Notes: generated by a model not told the origin, from the letters alone. Shown: positions 21,900-30,917, counted from the first letter of the stretch. The stretch: DNA of 32,081 nucleotides from Anaerotruncus sp. (GCA_021770005.1 JAETRV010000031.1:1-32081); one strand, 5' to 3'. Numbers and translations are program-made.

Positions 21900-24707
21900 T
21901 CAAGCGCTTTGCTGATAAAAGCGTATGCGTTCAAATGCAACCGCCAACTCCCGGGTATCTTCGCCCTCGCCCCTACTATTGGGCGAAACCGCATCCGGAT
22001 ATTCCAAATCCAGTGTCAGCCAGCCGTCCTTGATGCATTGTTCTGGAATTTCAAAGCGAATCGGCGCTTCTGTTGATGATATTTTTTCATCATACAGCGT
22101 GAAATCGCCGCATCGAATTACGAGCCTCTGCGGCGGAGCATAGACACCCCAGTTCTGCTCAAACTGAAACTCTCCCACCAAATCGCCCGGGTCTTCTCCC
22201 AGATTGAGAAGCATCTGCCCGGACTTCCCCATGGACCACGCAAAATTTGTTTCAGTATAGGAGATGCCGCTTGTGAAGTATCTGGTCCCATCGTCGTATC
22301 CGTATACCACTCCTGTAAAAACGATCTCCTCACCAATTTGATAGTCGTACAACTCAGATTTCTCATACGGCACATATGTCTCGATCCCTTGACTTGTAAA
22401 TCTCTTTCCTGTTTGGTAAAGTGTTTTCTCGGCATCTATGACAAACTCTGTCATATTTGGCAAATAGTCTTTATCCCACGAATCATCCCAGAAATAAAAG
22501 TAATAGTTTCTTTCATTTGTATCTGACTCAGAGACCTGGTTGACCGCCCTCCCATATCTCTCGCCATCGTTCAGCCCACAGGCATCCATCACAGTGGGAA
22601 TCAGGTTTTCATGCGAGATTGGTACATTTGAGCTGTTTACCGATCCGTTGCAGTCGAAACCTTTCATCAAAAAAATGGGGCATGTCCCTGGGTAATTTTT
22701 CATTCCATGATCCGCTGTAACGATGATCATTGTATTATCATATACGCCAAGCTCTTTTAACTGGTCCATGTATGCACGAACGATATTCAAACAGGCAATT
22801 CCCTGTGTTGTGGAATTTGCAACACCATCCGCTGCCTCTGTGACATCTTCATTGAGAGTAAACGGCTCATGTGTGCCCTCTAAATGGATCAGCTTATAGA
22901 AACACTTGTCTGAAATTGCTTGCAGGCCATCTGTCGTGAGTCCTTCGTAAAAAGAAATATTGCTCATCGAATACGGGGAAGCGCCATAGGAGGAACCCTT
23001 ATATTGATCAAACAACCCACTATAAAACCATACAAATTGCTTCATAATGTGTGGGAAATAGCGAAACGCCGTAAACCGCAGCATCGCCTGTTCCAAGCCT
23101 ATAGATGAATTGACTTTCATTTTACCAATTTCCGCATTCTTCACCAATGTCTGTATTGTCTCATTTGAAACAAACATATCAACCGTATACAGATTGATAT
23201 CATATCCGGCCGCATCTAGCTCGGTAAAGAAATCCGTATTTTGATATGCCTCTTTGAGGTATTCATTGTATGGCTGTTCATTTTTGTAATACTGCCCGGT
23301 CAGCATAAAAGGCAGTGCGCCCTTTGTCGTGGGGTACGCACAGGTAGCATTTGTGTAGCAAGTGAAGCCATCCCATGTATCCAGGATATCTGGCCGCACT
23401 TCCAAAATATCTTCAAGATATCGCTGGTCAAACGTATCCAATACAAAGACCACCACATTCTTTTCACTGGAAACGGTATATAAATCCTTGTCTGACAGAT
23501 AGGCAGATTTCCCGCCGCCCGATTTTGAGAAATCCGTGGTAAGCGCTAATGTTCCGAGTGTCATTACCTGCACGATCAATACACAGCATAGAACGGCAGA
23601 GGATACACTTTTGAATTTGTTCTTCAAAATTTTTTGAGCGGCGAACGGCAGCAGCAAACAAACAATCCAGAGAGCGGTGTTCCAAACCGCGACGCTCCCA
23701 TAAGCATCCCACTGGATTTCACGTCCATCTAAAACACCATAGTTTGTCTGTATAAAATTTCCTTGAATATACAGCGCTATTCCGAGGCCAATCAGGATGC
23801 AGGAATACCATTTTCTCAATGCGCCGGGCAGTAAAAACCCGATTAAGGTAAGAATGCCGCAGCTTGCAGCCCCGGCCAGGATACTCATCCAGAAAATATC
23901 GCCTATTGAAAACCAGAGTTCCGAAAGATTGGTGATATAAATCTCTATTGGCCCGAATATGCAGAAAGTAAAGGATAAAAATGCAGCGGGTATCAGTGCT
24001 GAACATCTTTCCCTCAAACTTTTTCTTTCCATATGGGGCGTTTCAAATTGTTTTTGCGACTGGCTCGCCGGGGAAACGTCCGAAGCCACCGCCTTTCGGG
24101 GCGCGTTCACGGTTTTTTCTCTCCCGGTTAGAACCACCGCCAACAATAGAAACATAAGAATAGCAGCGGTGATCGCGCAGGCTCCCATTCCGCTGTGCGG
24201 AACCTCCTCCACTTTTTGTACACTCAAATTTCCGATGTCGCATTGTACGGGATCAAGGCAGAAAATTCGAAACTGCGCTTCATTCGGCGCGCCACTGCCT
24301 TTGTCAATCCTATAAATAATTTCATTCTGTCCGGCTTCCAGATTGACCGAAAATTCTTGCTCTGGATTATCATAACCATCCGCCCACAGGTCCACCACGA
24401 GCACAGCTGCCCCGGCAACCTCCTCCGGACAGTTTGCCGTAAACTGCACTTGGATTTGCTGAAGGTCTTGCAGAGAAATCGCAGTGCTGAATACCTTCTC
24501 GGTAGGCTCCGAATCCTTAAAATGCAATCCTTCTCCGTCCGCCCAGGCTCGGTTTTCAGCTGCCCACACCGTAAATGTTTGATTCCCTATCAAGTTTTCC
24601 CCTACGGCAACAAGTTCCGTCGACCTCATAAAACTGATCATGGTGAGAACAGTAAAGTAGACCAGTAAAAACAGTACAATGGTCGCCGGCTTTCTGTACT
24701 TTGACAT
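21900..24707 (-). CDS. Large membrane protein with sulfatase/phosphoglycerol-transferase-type domain
   Basis: A 935-residue protein. There is a TM helix at 8-26, then an extracellular beta-rich segment (about 35-170), a TM helix at 173-194 and a cluster of TM helices (about 238-390). The alkaline-phosphatase-superfamily domain begins FVLDTFDQRY (metal Asp 424) and continues with CAYPTTKGALPFML (candidate Thr nucleophile 460/461), HLEGTHEPF and IIVTADHGMKNYP. A beta-rich tail ends the protein. It resembles LtaS/phosphoglycerol transferases and arylsulfatase-like enzymes that modify surface polymers outside the membrane. ATG 24707 has GAGGGAAC upstream. Most 3' gene of the polysaccharide block. 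Whether it transfers phosphoglycerol, phosphoethanolamine or cleaves sulfate cannot be told. Confidence 0.8.
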   Translation of the reverse strand: MSKYRKPATIVLFLLVYFTVLTMISFMRSTELVAVGENLIGNQTFTVWAAENRAWADGEGLHFKDSEPTEKVFSTAISLQDLQQIQVQFTANCPEEVAGAAVLVVDLWADGYDNPEQEFSVNLEAGQNEIIYRIDKGSGAPNEAQFRIFCLDPVQCDIGNLSVQKVEEVPHSGMGACAITAAILMFLLLAVVLTGREKTVNAPRKAVASDVSPASQSQKQFETPHMERKSLRERCSALIPAAFLSFTFCIFGPIEIYITNLSELWFSIGDIFWMSILAGAASCGILTLIGFLLPGALRKWYSCILIGLGIALYIQGNFIQTNYGVLDGREIQWDAYGSVAVWNTALWIVCLLLPFAAQKILKNKFKSVSSAVLCCVLIVQVMTLGTLALTTDFSKSGGGKSAYLSDKDLYTVSSEKNVVVFVLDTFDQRYLEDILEVRPDILDTWDGFTCYTNATCAYPTTKGALPFMLTGQYYKNEQPYNEYLKEAYQNTDFFTELDAAGYDINLYTVDMFVSNETIQTLVKNAEIGKMKVNSSIGLEQAMLRFTAFRYFPHIMKQFVWFYSGLFDQYKGSSYGASPYSMSNISFYEGLTTDGLQAISDKCFYKLIHLEGTHEPFTLNEDVTEAADGVANSTTQGIACLNIVRAYMDQLKELGVYDNTMIIVTADHGMKNYPGTCPIFLMKGFDCNGSVNSSNVPISHENLIPTVMDACGLNDGERYGRAVNQVSESDTNERNYYFYFWDDSWDKDYLPNMTEFVIDAEKTLYQTGKRFTSQGIETYVPYEKSELYDYQIGEEIVFTGVVYGYDDGTRYFTSGISYTETNFAWSMGKSGQMLLNLGEDPGDLVGEFQFEQNWGVYAPPQRLVIRCGDFTLYDEKISSTEAPIRFEIPEQCIKDGWLTLDLEYPDAVSPNSRGEGEDTRELAVAFERIRFYQQSA

Positions 24708-24746
24708 ATAAAAGTTCCCTCACATTCCACGCGTGATCCTGATTTT

Positions 24747-24787
24747 ATCATGAACACCCACATGCAAAGCCCATGAGTGTTCATGAT
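24747..24787. other. Inverted repeat between the methyltransferase and sulfatase-like genes
   Basis: ATCATGAACAC (24747-24757) with GTGTTCATGAT (24777-24787), perfect over 11 bp, plus inner CATG pairs. No T-run in the transcribed direction. A possible attenuator or operator in the 108-bp gap. Confidence 0.55.
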
Positions 24788-24815
24788 GCGGTACTCCCGG
24801 GCCCCGCCTGAAGCG

Positions 24816-25802
24816 TCATTTCTGCATCGTCAGCGTATACCCGCACACTAGCAGTTCCTCCGCAGTGTAGCGTCCATCCAGCTTTTGCAGAATATCTGAC
24901 GTAAGCTCATTCTCTGATTCTCCTGTGAGCCAGCCAAGCCGGTTCCCCAGTTTAATACCGGTCTTTTCGATTACTTTCATTCCACAGTTTGAAAACATCT
25001 TTTCAAACCTTTTAACATCAATGCGGTTAATGATGGGATTCTGGTAGATCATATCGCACATCTGCTTTGCCCGTTCTGAGTCCACCTCATCAGATTTCAA
25101 ATATTGAAACATTTCGTCGTAAGAGAGATACAAATGCCCCCAGGGCGGAATCTGCTTTACGGTATCCTCCACCCAGTGCTCACAGTGATGTCCAATAATC
25201 CCCGACCAGATTGGAGCAAAACTTGTTATGAACCGACCACCTGGCTTCAGCACCCGCTTGATCTCTTCCAGGCACTTTTCCGGCCAAGGAATGTGCTCAA
25301 AGGACATGACAGAAACGATTAGATCGAAGGTGTTCTCCGGATATTCAATATTCTGCCCATCCCCAGTCCTGACCTGCCAATTCTTATCGGATGCCTCTCC
25401 GGTATGCCACCATTCCTTCAGATAGGGATCAATCCCAATCACGCTGGCCTGCGGGCAGAAGTGCGCCAAGGCGCGGGTCAAGTTCCCTGCTCCGCATCCG
25501 ATCTCCAGAATCTTTTCACATTCTGAAAGCGGCGCCTTAGACAGAACCCCCTTTAAGAAGTCTTTCTCATAAGATGCCAGCTGAAACTGCTTCACTTCCT
25601 CCAATCTGATATCCGCCTGGATAAAGCGGTACTCTTCAGACGCAAGAAACTGCTCCCGTAATTCCTTCCAGCCGAGCGTATTGTGCTCAACGTATGCCAT
25701 AGACTCCGGTTCCCGATTTAAAAGATATCGGTATGCAAAAATGATAGCAGTCCTCGGGTCGTCATCAATTTCTTTCAATAATTGAAGCATCTCTTTTTCC
25801 AT
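24816..25802 (-). CDS. SAM-dependent methyltransferase with N-terminal DUF4214-like segment
   Basis: A 328-residue protein. Residues 18-60 (AYRYLLNREPES, then FLASEEYR) resemble DUF4214 segments found in glycan-related proteins. The class I methyltransferase core follows: ILEIGCGAGNLTRAL (motif I, about 98-112), VIGIDPYLKEWW (motif II), DGQNIEYPENTFDLIVSVMSFEHIPW (about 147-172) and KRVLKPGGRFI. It probably methylates a sugar or the polymer terminus in surface polysaccharide synthesis. ATG 25802; 15 bp downstream of the glycosyltransferase gene, so one operon. Confidence 0.85.
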   Translation of the reverse strand: MEKEMLQLLKEIDDDPRTAIIFAYRYLLNREPESMAYVEHNTLGWKELREQFLASEEYRFIQADIRLEEVKQFQLASYEKDFLKGVLSKAPLSECEKILEIGCGAGNLTRALAHFCPQASVIGIDPYLKEWWHTGEASDKNWQVRTGDGQNIEYPENTFDLIVSVMSFEHIPWPEKCLEEIKRVLKPGGRFITSFAPIWSGIIGHHCEHWVEDTVKQIPPWGHLYLSYDEMFQYLKSDEVDSERAKQMCDMIYQNPIINRIDVKRFEKMFSNCGMKVIEKTGIKLGNRLGWLTGESENELTSDILQKLDGRYTAEELLVCGYTLTMQK

Positions 25803-25817
25803 AATACAGTTCCCATT

Positions 25818-27572
25818 TCATGTTTCATCGTTCGTTCCAATATCTGCGGTAGAGGCCACGGCACATGCAGGCTCGGCGGGCGCTTGTTCTGTTTCTTGCT
25901 GCTCCTCTACGTCCTCGCCATAAAAATAAGAATGGAGTCTAGAGGCAAAATAGGTCGCTGCATGGTGTGGATCATTAAAATAGTTATATGCCAAAAAGGA
26001 AGCCGCTTTTCGCATCAAAGTATCTGTATCAACCGTCGGCTTGCGATAGAAATGGTCGAACGCTTCGCAATACAGCTGGACTGTAAGGTCTAAGTTTAAA
26101 TGCTCCATTACATAGGTCTGCGCGTTGCCCGCTATCCAGTTTCTATAGGAACCATTTTCAAAAAGCAGCTGCATGGCAGTTGTAATATTTTCGATCTCCC
26201 TTTCCGGGTTGCTCTCATATGCGATCTTGTGGCAGCAGAAATCCGGCATCTCATCAAAGGCCCCTACGCGGTTCACAATACACGCTTTCCCCATCCCCAT
26301 AATGCGGGCCAGCGTTCCGGAAGATTCCCCTCCATAGGGATAACGCAAATTCATGCACACGTCGGTCAGGCTGATATATCTATACATATCACTCAGCGTA
26401 ACATAGCCGGTCAGCACGACCTTTTTTTTGAGATGGTGCTTACGGATCAGAGCCCTCGTGGAGGTAAGATAGTCCTCGGTGAACTCTCCGGCAATCAACA
26501 ATTTTAAGTTTGCGTTTGGATATTTTCGAACAAGATTGGAAAACGCGATCACAATTTGCTCGATTCTTTTTGCGTAATTCACAAACCCGAAACACGAAAA
26601 AAGAAAGCTATCCTCAAGTCCATGTGCTTTGACCAGACTTGACGCATCCTGCTCTTCCAAAACGACCTTGGCAAAATGCTCGATCTTCCTGACATCAATC
26701 GACATGCTCTCATCAAAAACTGCCTGTCTGGAATACTCGCTATGCACCAGAACGCCCTGGGATGCCTTTAACAGGTACAAATTCAAAGGATTGTTGCCGC
26801 ACCCTTCCGGATACATCGGGCAAACGCTTTCGGCTTGGGCGATCTTCTGGAATTTGGGTGGAAGAAGCCGATGCAAATAATCCAAGCGAAAGTCATGTAA
26901 TTCCAGTATACCCGGGTACTCAAGCACGTAAGGCACCATGTAAGCATGGTGCGGATTGTTCCCGATTTCATATAGGATCAAATCATAGCGGTCATGCAGC
27001 TTGTGAAATTCTCCGTGGCGGTGAATCGGAAACGAACGCAGAATAGCAGGGTCATCCGGCTCATAACCCTCATCAATATAGAGATCGATCTCCGCATATT
27101 GCTTCAGAATGAGAAGCAACACGGTCATATAATCCGCGATACCATTTTTTAATGGGCTGAGCGGCGTAAAAACCGCCAGACGAAGGCTCTCCTTCTTCTC
27201 CCGTCCCTCTATCTGAACAACTTCACTTCGAATGTGTTCCAGAAATAGATCGATTCTATCTTCATCAAGCGCTTTGTCCTTTTGCTCCCGCTTTTCAGCC
27301 CGCGGGTCTCCATGTTCTTCTAAATATATGACGCGTTTATTTAATTCCAAGATGCTCTCTCGGAGATGATCTGTCCGCTGCTGAATACTGTAATCAGAAT
27401 CCCAATTTTTTTGGTATAATACGCTCAACAGCCAGTTCAAATAGTTGCGGGAATAATGGGGGTCTTGCTGAAAACGCATACAGATATCGTTGTATCGGCC
27501 TTCATCGTGACACCTGACCTGACCGAGCAGGGCATTCAGGATGCGCCGGTAATCTGCGTCACTCTGTCGCAT
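25818..27572 (-). CDS. GT4-type glycosyltransferase with helical N-terminal extension
   Basis: A 584-residue protein. The first ~130 residues are helical with a coiled-coil-like stretch (LRESILELNKRVIYLEEHG) and no known catalytic motif. The GT-B enzyme follows from about LRLAVFTPLSPLKNGIADY. The C-terminal Rossmann half has FGFVNYAKRIEQIV, VVLTGYVTLSDMYRYI and GGESSGTLARIMGMGKACIV, the last being the sugar-nucleotide E-X7 motif region. The tail (about 540-584) is acidic and low in complexity. Part of the polysaccharide block. The sugar donor is unknown. Confidence 0.85.
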   Translation of the reverse strand: MRQSDADYRRILNALLGQVRCHDEGRYNDICMRFQQDPHYSRNYLNWLLSVLYQKNWDSDYSIQQRTDHLRESILELNKRVIYLEEHGDPRAEKREQKDKALDEDRIDLFLEHIRSEVVQIEGREKKESLRLAVFTPLSPLKNGIADYMTVLLLILKQYAEIDLYIDEGYEPDDPAILRSFPIHRHGEFHKLHDRYDLILYEIGNNPHHAYMVPYVLEYPGILELHDFRLDYLHRLLPPKFQKIAQAESVCPMYPEGCGNNPLNLYLLKASQGVLVHSEYSRQAVFDESMSIDVRKIEHFAKVVLEEQDASSLVKAHGLEDSFLFSCFGFVNYAKRIEQIVIAFSNLVRKYPNANLKLLIAGEFTEDYLTSTRALIRKHHLKKKVVLTGYVTLSDMYRYISLTDVCMNLRYPYGGESSGTLARIMGMGKACIVNRVGAFDEMPDFCCHKIAYESNPEREIENITTAMQLLFENGSYRNWIAGNAQTYVMEHLNLDLTVQLYCEAFDHFYRKPTVDTDTLMRKAASFLAYNYFNDPHHAATYFASRLHSYFYGEDVEEQQETEQAPAEPACAVASTADIGTNDET

Positions 27573-27604
27573 GGCTTATCTATCCTTTCAAATGGCTCTG
27601 ATCC

Positions 27605-28879
27605 TCAAAAATCTAGACTTTCCAGCCCTCTATCTTGTTCAGAATTGTTTTCAATTGTCGCATAATAGGCGTTCTTCCATCTGTCGCATACCTGTTTTTC
27701 GGAATAACGTTCCTGGTAGCTCTGATAGGCACGCTCTGCAATCTGCTCACGGAGGCCGGCATCGCGCAGGAGGCGAATGGTCTGTTCCGCAAAGCGCTCG
27801 GGCGTATCGCCAATCAGGAGGTCTTCCCCATCCGTGTATTCCAGACCTTCTACGCTAAGGCTAGTCGCTACGACCGGGAGCCTCGCGATCCATGCAGTGG
27901 GATTCTTCAAACGGACGCCGGCACCAATCCAAATTGGGGAAATCAGTACTTTGCTCTGATGCAGGCTGGGAACCTCATCCTCAATTTCGCCCAAGAAGGT
28001 CACATACCGGTTCTTTTGGATCCGGCGAAGCATCTCCGGCTGCGGCTCCCCAGAGCCGATGATATCCAGCCTTGTGCCGGGAAGCTCTTTTTGTATCAAA
28101 GGGAATACCTTGTCCAAAAACCAAATTAGGGCATGGGCGTTAGGGAACCAGTTCATGCTCCCGATAAAGAGCAGATCGCGGGGCCGCTCACGCTTTTGAG
28201 GGCCTGGATCATATCGCTCATCGTCAACAGACGCGCCCGATGGAACATAATACCCCCTCACTCCTGGCGCCGTTTTCTCAATTGCCTGCTTCTCGATTGG
28301 CGAGATGCAATAGAGTGCGTCAAACCAAGGCAGAACCTTTTCTTCCCACTGCTTCAGTGTGGAATAGGATTTTTCTACCCATTCCCGGTCCTTTTCCTCG
28401 GCATAGGGGAGCCAACGTTCGTAAACCAGCCATTCTAGATTTTGACAATCCAAAACGATCTTCGCAGAGCACGCGAGACGTATATGCGGTATCAGCCAGG
28501 CAAAGTTTGAATGCTCGATCTGAATAATATCATACGTATTCTTTTTGACTTCTTCCAAAACGCGGTCTAGATAATTTCTGTTTAGATACCACCATACCTG
28601 CTGATTAAAGTATTTTGGCTTTCCCGTTTCGTTGAATTGAAAACTTTTTGGCACGATAAAGGGGGTGTTTTCCGTAACCAATGGGAATTGATCCAGGTAA
28701 TTGTAGTTCCGTTTTGATTCGTTTTCACTATAAGTAAAATATAGATAATGAAAATGGATATGGTCATCAGGAGAAAGGTGCATCGCCGGATATAACATCC
28801 TCTTTGCACCTCCGCTGATTGGCGGGCAAATCATATAGTAGCTTAAAACCAAAACTGAAATTTCCTTCCTATGATCCAT
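27605..28879 (-). CDS. GT4-type glycosyltransferase with altered E-X7-E region
   Basis: A 424-residue GT-B enzyme. The N-terminal half (VLVLSYYMICPPISGGAKRM) is the acceptor domain. The donor half has DLLFIGSMNWFPNAHALIWF, RYVTFLGEIEDEVPSLHQ and GAGVRLKNPTAW, followed by LPVVATSLSVEGL. Relatives usually read RLKxxEAxAxGxPVV, so the conserved Glu is Thr 328 here. That may lower or abolish activity. ATG 28879 has GAGGGGAAA upstream; a TTG 21 nt earlier is possible. It lies 32 bp ahead of the next glycosyltransferase gene. Confidence 0.82.
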   Translation of the reverse strand: MDHRKEISVLVLSYYMICPPISGGAKRMLYPAMHLSPDDHIHFHYLYFTYSENESKRNYNYLDQFPLVTENTPFIVPKSFQFNETGKPKYFNQQVWWYLNRNYLDRVLEEVKKNTYDIIQIEHSNFAWLIPHIRLACSAKIVLDCQNLEWLVYERWLPYAEEKDREWVEKSYSTLKQWEEKVLPWFDALYCISPIEKQAIEKTAPGVRGYYVPSGASVDDERYDPGPQKRERPRDLLFIGSMNWFPNAHALIWFLDKVFPLIQKELPGTRLDIIGSGEPQPEMLRRIQKNRYVTFLGEIEDEVPSLHQSKVLISPIWIGAGVRLKNPTAWIARLPVVATSLSVEGLEYTDGEDLLIGDTPERFAEQTIRLLRDAGLREQIAERAYQSYQERYSEKQVCDRWKNAYYATIENNSEQDRGLESLDF

Positions 28880-28896
28880 TCTAATTTCCCCTCTTC

Positions 28897-29169
28897 TCAA
28901 TATAGTTTGATCCCCAGTTTTCTTTTTACCTTGAGCAGAACTTTCCCCAGCAAGCTGCTTCGTAGTTTTTCACTACGCAGTTTTTTCTTCCACCATTCCC
29001 GCAGTGCTCCTCTCACTCCAAGATTCTGCTGAACAATGCTCACACTCTGCGCCGTATGCGCATAGATATTCTTTGCCTGTTCAATTGGAACTGCGTCATG
29101 CTTTAGAATAAGAAGAAGATCAATATAATCGCGGCGTTCGATCCAAAGCTGTTTTGTTTCCTGATCCAT
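28897..29169 (-). CDS. Small hypothetical protein in the polysaccharide block
   Basis: A 90-residue protein with a clear AAAGGGG site before ATG 29169, 17 bp ahead of the GT4 gene. It is helical with an acidic N-terminal half (MDQETKQLWIERRDYIDLLL) and a strongly basic C-terminal half (Lys/Arg-rich from about residue 60, ending KRKLGIKLY). No family is recognised. The basic amphipathic tail could bind membrane or a partner glycosyltransferase; that is inference. Not obviously truncated. Confidence 0.65.
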   Translation of the reverse strand: MDQETKQLWIERRDYIDLLLILKHDAVPIEQAKNIYAHTAQSVSIVQQNLGVRGALREWWKKKLRSEKLRSSLLGKVLLKVKRKLGIKLY

Positions 29170-29350
29170 GTTGTTTTCCCCTTTCCCGCAATCATCGCGC
29201 AGTCCTGAAACACGCTTGATTGCCTGAATGACCTCATCTAAATTGCGTATACCGTTCCCACTAACCCTTTCACATCTGCTCCCCAGCCCGGCCCTCCTTT
29301 ATAGACGTGTTATGCACCAAATTTGCTTGTATGGAAAAAATAGTAATAAA
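29170..29350. other. Intergenic gap in the polysaccharide block
   Basis: I see no gene, terminator or convincing promoter here. The composition shifts from the AT-richer glycosyltransferase block to the more GC-rich ABC exporter genes. Confidence 0.5.
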
Positions 29351-30019
29351 CTACTGTGTGTTCTCATTTTGATACTTTTCAGCCAGAAAACTCTCATACC
29401 TATCACAAATCGGTTCCATCTCCCCGAATGCGATCTGTTTCCCCCTGTGCAGCCACAACACCTTATTGCAAAGCTCCCGCACCTGCTGCAAAGAATGGGA
29501 CACCAAAATGGTGGATGCACCGCTATTGATGATCTCCCGCATCTTAGCCGCGCTCTTTTCCTGGAACGCGCCGTCCCCCACGCTCAGTACCTCATCCAGA
29601 ATCAGAATCTCCGGCTGCACCAGCGACGCAATCGAGAATGCAAGTCTGGACTGCATCCCCGTCGAAAGCTGCTTGAACGGCCGCTCCTCAAACTCCCGCA
29701 ATTCCGAAAAATCCAGAATCTGCTCATAGGTTTCGTCCATGAATTCCTTGGTATATCCCAGCATCGCTCCCCGCAGATAGGCATTCTCCTTGACCGTCAA
29801 ATCCCCGTCAAACCCGGACGCCAGCTCCAGCAGTGCAGAGATATTCCCGTTGCGCTCGATCTTACCCGCTCTCGGCTCCATCACCCCGATGACCGCCTTG
29901 AGCAGAGTCGATTTCCCTGCGCCGTTCGTACCGATGATTCCCAGCATATCCCCAATATCCTTGAAATCCCCGATCTTATAGCTGATCGAGACATGCTCTG
30001 CTTTCAACATTGTTTTCAT
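29351..30019 (-). CDS. Polysaccharide ABC exporter ATPase with internal deletion
   Basis: A 222-residue TagH/Wzt-type ATPase. Walker A GTNGAGKST, signature LSTGMQSRLAFSIA, Walker B ILILDEVLSVGD and LVSHS are intact. However, VSISYKIGDFKDIG runs straight into DMLGIIGTNGAGKST. Relatives have roughly 35-40 residues between these, including the aromatic A-loop region and the ALxDVSFxVxKG strands. The junction is in frame at a Gly codon. The ATP-binding sheet is thus incomplete and activity is doubtful. ATG 30019 has GAGGG upstream. It follows the permease gene by 14 bp. Confidence 0.85.
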   Translation of the reverse strand: MKTMLKAEHVSISYKIGDFKDIGDMLGIIGTNGAGKSTLLKAVIGVMEPRAGKIERNGNISALLELASGFDGDLTVKENAYLRGAMLGYTKEFMDETYEQILDFSELREFEERPFKQLSTGMQSRLAFSIASLVQPEILILDEVLSVGDGAFQEKSAAKMREIINSGASTILVSHSLQQVRELCNKVLWLHRGKQIAFGEMEPICDRYESFLAEKYQNENTQ

Positions 30020-30033
30020 CGCAAACCCTCTAC

Positions 30034-30801
30034 TCAAACATAATACAGGAACTCATGATTGTACTTTTTATACATATAGGCCCCAACCGCAAAAGCCCCC
30101 AGCGCGTACGCCGCCGCCAACAGATGGAACCCGGCGGACGGGATCGCCCCATCAATCACGATCTTTCGGAAGTACCGGATATAGAGGTAAATCGGATTCG
30201 CCAGGAACAGGAGCTGGGCCGTTTCGCTGTAGGTATCAATTGTGTAGAAGATCGCCGAAAGCCACATCAGCAGCTGGGTCAGAATCCCCCATAGATACTG
30301 CATGTCCCGGAAGAACACGAACAATGCCGACAGGATCAGGCCCAGCCCCAGGTTGAACACGATCATGCAGACCACCGGATAGACCAGCAAGAAAAATTTC
30401 CATGTGAACGGAATCCCATCAAAGGCCGTAAACGCAAAAAAGATGAGCAGCGTCAGCCCGAAGTTGATGAGCGATGACACATTCTGGGAGAACAGAAACA
30501 GGTATTTGGGGACGTTCACCTTGGTAAAAATCCCCGCATTGCCCACCAGGGAAGTCATCCCCAGATTGGTGGCATCCGTAAAATAGGAGAACACCAGCTG
30601 TCCGGCGAACAGGTAGATCACATAGTGGTTGACATTGTTCCCAAACAAGTTGCTGAACACCAGCCACATAATCAGCAGGTTCATCAGCGGGGACAGGATA
30701 CTCCATGCCATCCCCAAAATTGTCCGCTTATATTTTTTCGCGAAGTCTCGCTTCACCAGCTCCCCAAATAGAAATTGGTGTTGCTTTAGTCTTTGCAGCA
30801 T
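30034..30801 (-). CDS. ABC-2 type polysaccharide export permease (TagG/Wzm-like)
   Basis: A 255-residue membrane protein with six hydrophobic segments. The typical N-terminal motif is LVKRDFAKKYKRTILGMAW, followed by FVFFRDMQYLWGILTQLLMW and NPIYLYIRYFRKIV in the C-terminal half. Family members flip teichoic-acid-like or O-antigen-like polymers across the membrane. It is intact and of normal length, with AAAGGAAA before ATG 30801. It pairs with the ATPase downstream and heads the polysaccharide block. Confidence 0.93.
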   Translation of the reverse strand: MLQRLKQHQFLFGELVKRDFAKKYKRTILGMAWSILSPLMNLLIMWLVFSNLFGNNVNHYVIYLFAGQLVFSYFTDATNLGMTSLVGNAGIFTKVNVPKYLFLFSQNVSSLINFGLTLLIFFAFTAFDGIPFTWKFFLLVYPVVCMIVFNLGLGLILSALFVFFRDMQYLWGILTQLLMWLSAIFYTIDTYSETAQLLFLANPIYLYIRYFRKIVIDGAIPSAGFHLLAAAYALGAFAVGAYMYKKYNHEFLYYV

Positions 30802-30852
30802 GTTTGTCGTTTCCTTTCCGGATTTCTATTGGATCTGTTTCGTATCCCCTCT

Positions 30853-30917
30853 AGGGGGCTTTTTCTCTTGCAAAAAGCCCCCTCTTGGCTCTGACAAAAA
30901 GTCAGAGCCAATTCACC
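30853..30917 (+). repeat. Dispersed two-hairpin repeat, copy D
   Basis: Hairpin 1 is a perfect 12-bp stem, AGGGGGCTTTTT (30853-30864) with 30872-30883, loop CTCTTGC. Hairpin 2 is a perfect 11-bp stem, TTGGCTCTGAC (30885-30895) with GTCAGAGCCAA (30901-30911), then TTCACC. It is the best-preserved copy, between the permease start and the end of the recombinase-like gene. Confidence 0.8.

Noticed and set aside
29228-30043. Plus-strand 271-codon frame opposite the ABC ATPase
   Set aside because: It overlaps an ATPase with intact Walker A, signature and Walker B motifs on the minus strand, and has no plausible protein features.
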